Below, piece by piece: positions 61,756 to 64,000 of a DNA stretch of 64,000 nucleotides. Both the position numbers and the translations under genes were made by a program. The notes under the pieces were generated by a model. It was given only the letters and a program-made list of their open reading frames with translations. It was not told the DNA's origin and searched no databases. Where the stretch lies: assembly GCF_003086795.1 (NCBI RefSeq), contig NZ_CP026003.1, forward strand, positions 3,663,531 to 3,727,530. Reading direction: 5' to 3'. Each line of letters begins with the position of its first letter. Within the stretch, counting starts at the first letter, position 1. The DNA is from Stenotrophomonas sp. SAU14A_NAIMI4_5 (lineage in GTDB: Bacteria > Pseudomonadota > Gammaproteobacteria > Xanthomonadales > Xanthomonadaceae).

Positions 61756-64000
61756 TTACGCCTTCTTTTCCGCTTCCAGCTGCTTGCGGATCTGCGCATC
61801 CACCGCGGCGATCGCGGTCATGTTCAGCACGCGGCGCGAGGTCGCGCTGGTGGTGAGGATGTGCACCGGCTTGTTCACGCCCATCAGGATCGGACCAATC
61901 GCCACGCCGTCGGTGAACACGCGCACCAGGTTGTAGGCGATGTTGGCCGCTTCCAGGTTCGGCAGCACGAACAGGTTGGCACGGCCCTGCAGGGTCGAGC
62001 CCGGCAGCAGCTTCTGGCGCAGAGCTTCGTCCCACGCGGTGTCGCCCTGCATTTCGCCGTCCACGTTCAGACGCGGGTTGCGCTTGAGCAGCATCTCGCG
62101 CACCTGGCGCATCTTCAGCGCATCCTTCGAATCGTGGCTGCCGAAGTTGGAGTGCGACAGCAGCGCCACCTTCGGCTCGATGCCGAACAGCTTCATGCGG
62201 TACGCAGCCTGCAGGGTCGCTTCGCACAGCTGCTCGGCGGTCGGGTCTTCCTGCACGTGGGTGTCCACGAAGAAGAACACGCCCTGCTGGTTGATCACGC
62301 CGGTCATGGCCGAGGTCGAGGTGACCTTCGATTCCAGCGGCAGCACGCTGCGCACGTAGCCCAGCTTCTTGTGGAAGCGGCCGACGATGCCGGTCAGCAT
62401 CGCATCGGCTTCGCCACGGGCAACCATCACGGCGGCGATCAGGGTCGGGCGCGAACGCATCAGGTTCTTCGCCGCGGCCACGGTCACGCCGCGGCGGCCG
62501 GTCAGGCCGTGGTAGTACTGCCAGTATTCGTTGAAGCGCGGGTCGTCATTGATGTTGGTGACTTCAATGTTCTCGCCGACCTTCAGGCGCAGGCCGAGAC
62601 GCTCGATGCGCGATTCGATGACGTCCGGGCGGCCGATCAGGATCGGGTGCGCCAGGCCTTCGTCGACCACGTTCTGCACCGCCTGCAGCACCACTTCTTC
62701 TTCGCCCTCGGCGTAGACCACGCGCTGCTTGTCGTTGCGCGCGCGGTCGTAGACCGGCTTCATCATCAGGCTGGTGCGGTAGACGAACTGGGCCAGCTTG
62801 TCGCGGTAGGCGCCCATGTCGGCGATCGGACGGGCGGCCACGCCCGAATCCATCGCGGCCTGGGCCACGGCGGCCGACAGCTCCACCAGCAGGCGGCGGT
62901 CGAACGGACGCGGGATCAGGTATTCACGGCCGAAGCTCGGGGTGTCACCGCCATAGGCCGAGCCCATGTCGGTGGCCGCACGGCGGGCCAGCGCGGCGAT
63001 GGCGCGCACGCAGGCGATCTTCATTTCCTCGTTGATCGCGGTGGCGCCGACGTCCAGCGCGCCGCGGAACAGGTACGGGAAGCACAGCACGTTGTTGACC
63101 TGGTTCGGGTAGTCCGAACGGCCGGTGCCGATGATCGCGTCCGGACGGGCGGCGCGCGCCAGTTCCGGCATGATTTCCGGGGTCGGGTTGGCCAAGGCGA
63201 AGATCACCGGATCCGGCGCCATGGTCTTGACCATCTCGGCGGTCAGGATGCCCGGGGCCGACAGGCCCAGGAAGATGTCCGCGCCGTCGACGATCTCGGC
63301 CAGGGTGCGCTTGTCGGTGTCGCGCGCATAGCGCTGCTTTTCCGGGTCCAGGTCGGTACGGCCGGTGTGGATGACACCCTCGCGGTCGAAGGCCAGGATG
63401 TTCTCCGGCTTCAGGCCCAGCTGTACCAGCATGTTCACGCAGGAAATGCCGGCCGCGCCCATGCCCGTGGTCGCCAGCTTCACTTCTTCGATCTTCTTGC
63501 CGGTGATGGCCATGGCGTTGATCACCGCGGCACCGACGATGATCGCCGTGCCGTGCTGGTCGTCATGGAACACCGGGATCTTCATGCGCTCGCGCAGCTT
63601 GCGCTCGACGATGAAGCATTCCGGAGCCTTGATGTCTTCCAGGTTGATGCCGCCGAAGGTCGGCTCCAGCGAGGCGATGATGTCGACCAGCTTGTCCGGG
63701 TCGGTCTCGTCCACTTCGATGTCGAACACATCGATGCCGGCGAACTTCTGGAACAGGACGCCCTTGCCTTCCATCACCGGCTTGCCGGCCAGTGCGCCGA
63801 TGTTGCCCAGGCCCAGCACCGCGGTGCCGTTGGAGATGACCGCCACCAGGTTGCCGCGCGCGGTCAGCTCGCTGGCCTGCTGCGGGTCGGCCTTGATCGC
63901 TTCACAGGCGTAAGCAACGCCCGGCGAATACGCCAGCGACAGGTCGCGCTGGGTCAGCATGGGCTTGGTTGCAGAGACCTTGATCTTGCCCGGCGGGGAC
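61756..64000 (-). CDS. maeB: NADP-dependent malic enzyme with phosphotransacetylase-like domain (5' cut by window)
   Basis: Decarboxylates malate to pyruvate with NADP. The frame is open to the window edge (…[20 protein letters not shown]), so the N-terminus lies beyond 64000. Malic enzyme part: [60 protein letters not shown] and the Rossmann [20 protein letters not shown]. The C-terminal PTA_PTB domain (about 440-735) starts near [20 protein letters not shown]. This two-domain form is the usual MaeB type; the second domain is thought to be regulatory. Its last codons are duplicated in the neighbouring repeat. Confidence 0.95.
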   Translation of the reverse strand, partial: SPPGKIKVSATKPMLTQRDLSLAYSPGVAYACEAIKADPQQASELTARGNLVAVISNGTAVLGLGNIGALAGKPVMEGKGVLFQKFAGIDVFDIEVDETDPDKLVDIIASLEPTFGGINLEDIKAPECFIVERKLRERMKIPVFHDDQHGTAIIVGAAVINAMAITGKKIEEVKLATTGMGAAGISCVNMLVQLGLKPENILAFDREGVIHTGRTDLDPEKQRYARDTDKRTLAEIVDGADIFLGLSAPGILTAEMVKTMAPDPVIFALANPTPEIMPELARAARPDAIIGTGRSDYPNQVNNVLCFPYLFRGALDVGATAINEEMKIACVRAIAALARRAATDMGSAYGGDTPSFGREYLIPRPFDRRLLVELSAAVAQAAMDSGVAARPIADMGAYRDKLAQFVYRTSLMMKPVYDRARNDKQRVVYAEGEEEVVLQAVQNVVDEGLAHPILIGRPDVIESRIERLGLRLKVGENIEVTNINDDPRFNEYWQYYHGLTGRRGVTVAAAKNLMRSRPTLIAAVMVARGEADAMLTGIVGRFHKKLGYVRSVLPLESKVTSTSAMTGVINQQGVFFFVDTHVQEDPTAEQLCEATLQAAYRMKLFGIEPKVALLSHSNFGSHDSKDALKMRQVREMLLKRNPRLNVDGEMQGDTAWDEALRQKLLPGSTLQGRANLFVLPNLEAANIAYNLVRVFTDGVAIGPILMGVNKPVHILTTSATSRRVLNMTAIAAVDAQIRKQLEAEKKA

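Larger units (their letters stand above)
61338..61771. repeat. Tandem duplication of about 214 bp
   Basis: Copy 1, 61338-61551, and copy 2, 61559-61771, differ by a few substitutions and one indel, with seven bases between them. Each copy holds the last 13 codons of the BSP gene, a facing SMAG pair (61383-61405 and 61434-61456; 61604-61626 and 61655-61677), a terminator hairpin and the last four or so codons of maeB. Copy 2 has the left SMAG head changed to GGAG. Confidence 0.9.

Overview
The window is a high-GC gammaproteobacterial chromosome segment that I assign to the Stenotrophomonas maltophilia group (Xanthomonadaceae). Two things support this. First, the gene order tetR / smeO-smeP / pcm-tolC matches the efflux cluster described for S. 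maltophilia. Second, the intergenic spaces are full of short palindromes with a GTAG head, which match the SMAG (REP-like) family of that species, and a REP-associated transposase (RAYT) gene sits among them. The segment reads as core chromosome; I see no prophage, integrative element or CRISPR array. Both end genes are cut by the window: hppA at the left edge lacks its 5' part, and maeB at the right edge lacks its 5' part.

Layout. 1-1.7 kb: 3' end of the membrane pyrophosphatase hppA and a small membrane protein. 1.7-9.9 kb: a haem/iron acquisition region on the minus strand, with an ECF sigma factor, a FecR-type anti-sigma factor, an STN-domain TonB-dependent receptor, haem oxygenase and a dedicated exbB-exbD-tonB. 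9.9-20.5 kb: two tandem six-cysteine secreted paralogues, soluble ppa, a pseudo-receiver/HDOD protein, a second TonB-dependent receptor with an AraC regulator, a CadC-like winged-helix/propeller protein and an ion-channel-like protein. 20.6-26.6 kb: thiC under a TPP riboswitch, a BCCT transporter, a repeat-rich gap and ggt.

26.7-37 kb is a branched-chain amino acid operon: ilvC-ilvG-ilvM-ilvA-leuA-methyltransferase-leuC-leuD-leuB. It is preceded by a leader peptide with seven consecutive Ile/Leu/Val codons and a terminator/antiterminator pair, which is a classical attenuator. A class I methyltransferase lies between leuA and leuC. 37-39 kb: NADP-type gdhA and a small membrane protein. 39-46.5 kb: smeP, smeO, tetR, pcm and tolC.

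46.5-54 kb: an exactly periodic array of ten SMAG palindromes, an APC-like permease, envelope genes (waaA, an lpxL-type acyltransferase, an O-antigen ligase-like protein, a glycosyltransferase and a zf-CHCC protein) and the RAYT gene. 54-61.4 kb: a third TonB-dependent receptor, divergent from a GH92 alpha-mannosidase, plus a BSP-type metallopeptidase. A 214-bp tandem duplication separates these from maeB.

Notable features are the ilv attenuator, the methyltransferase inside the leucine pathway, two about 103-bp palindromic elements with a shared core but unrelated self-complementary arms, and six genes whose stop codon is the TAG of a SMAG head.
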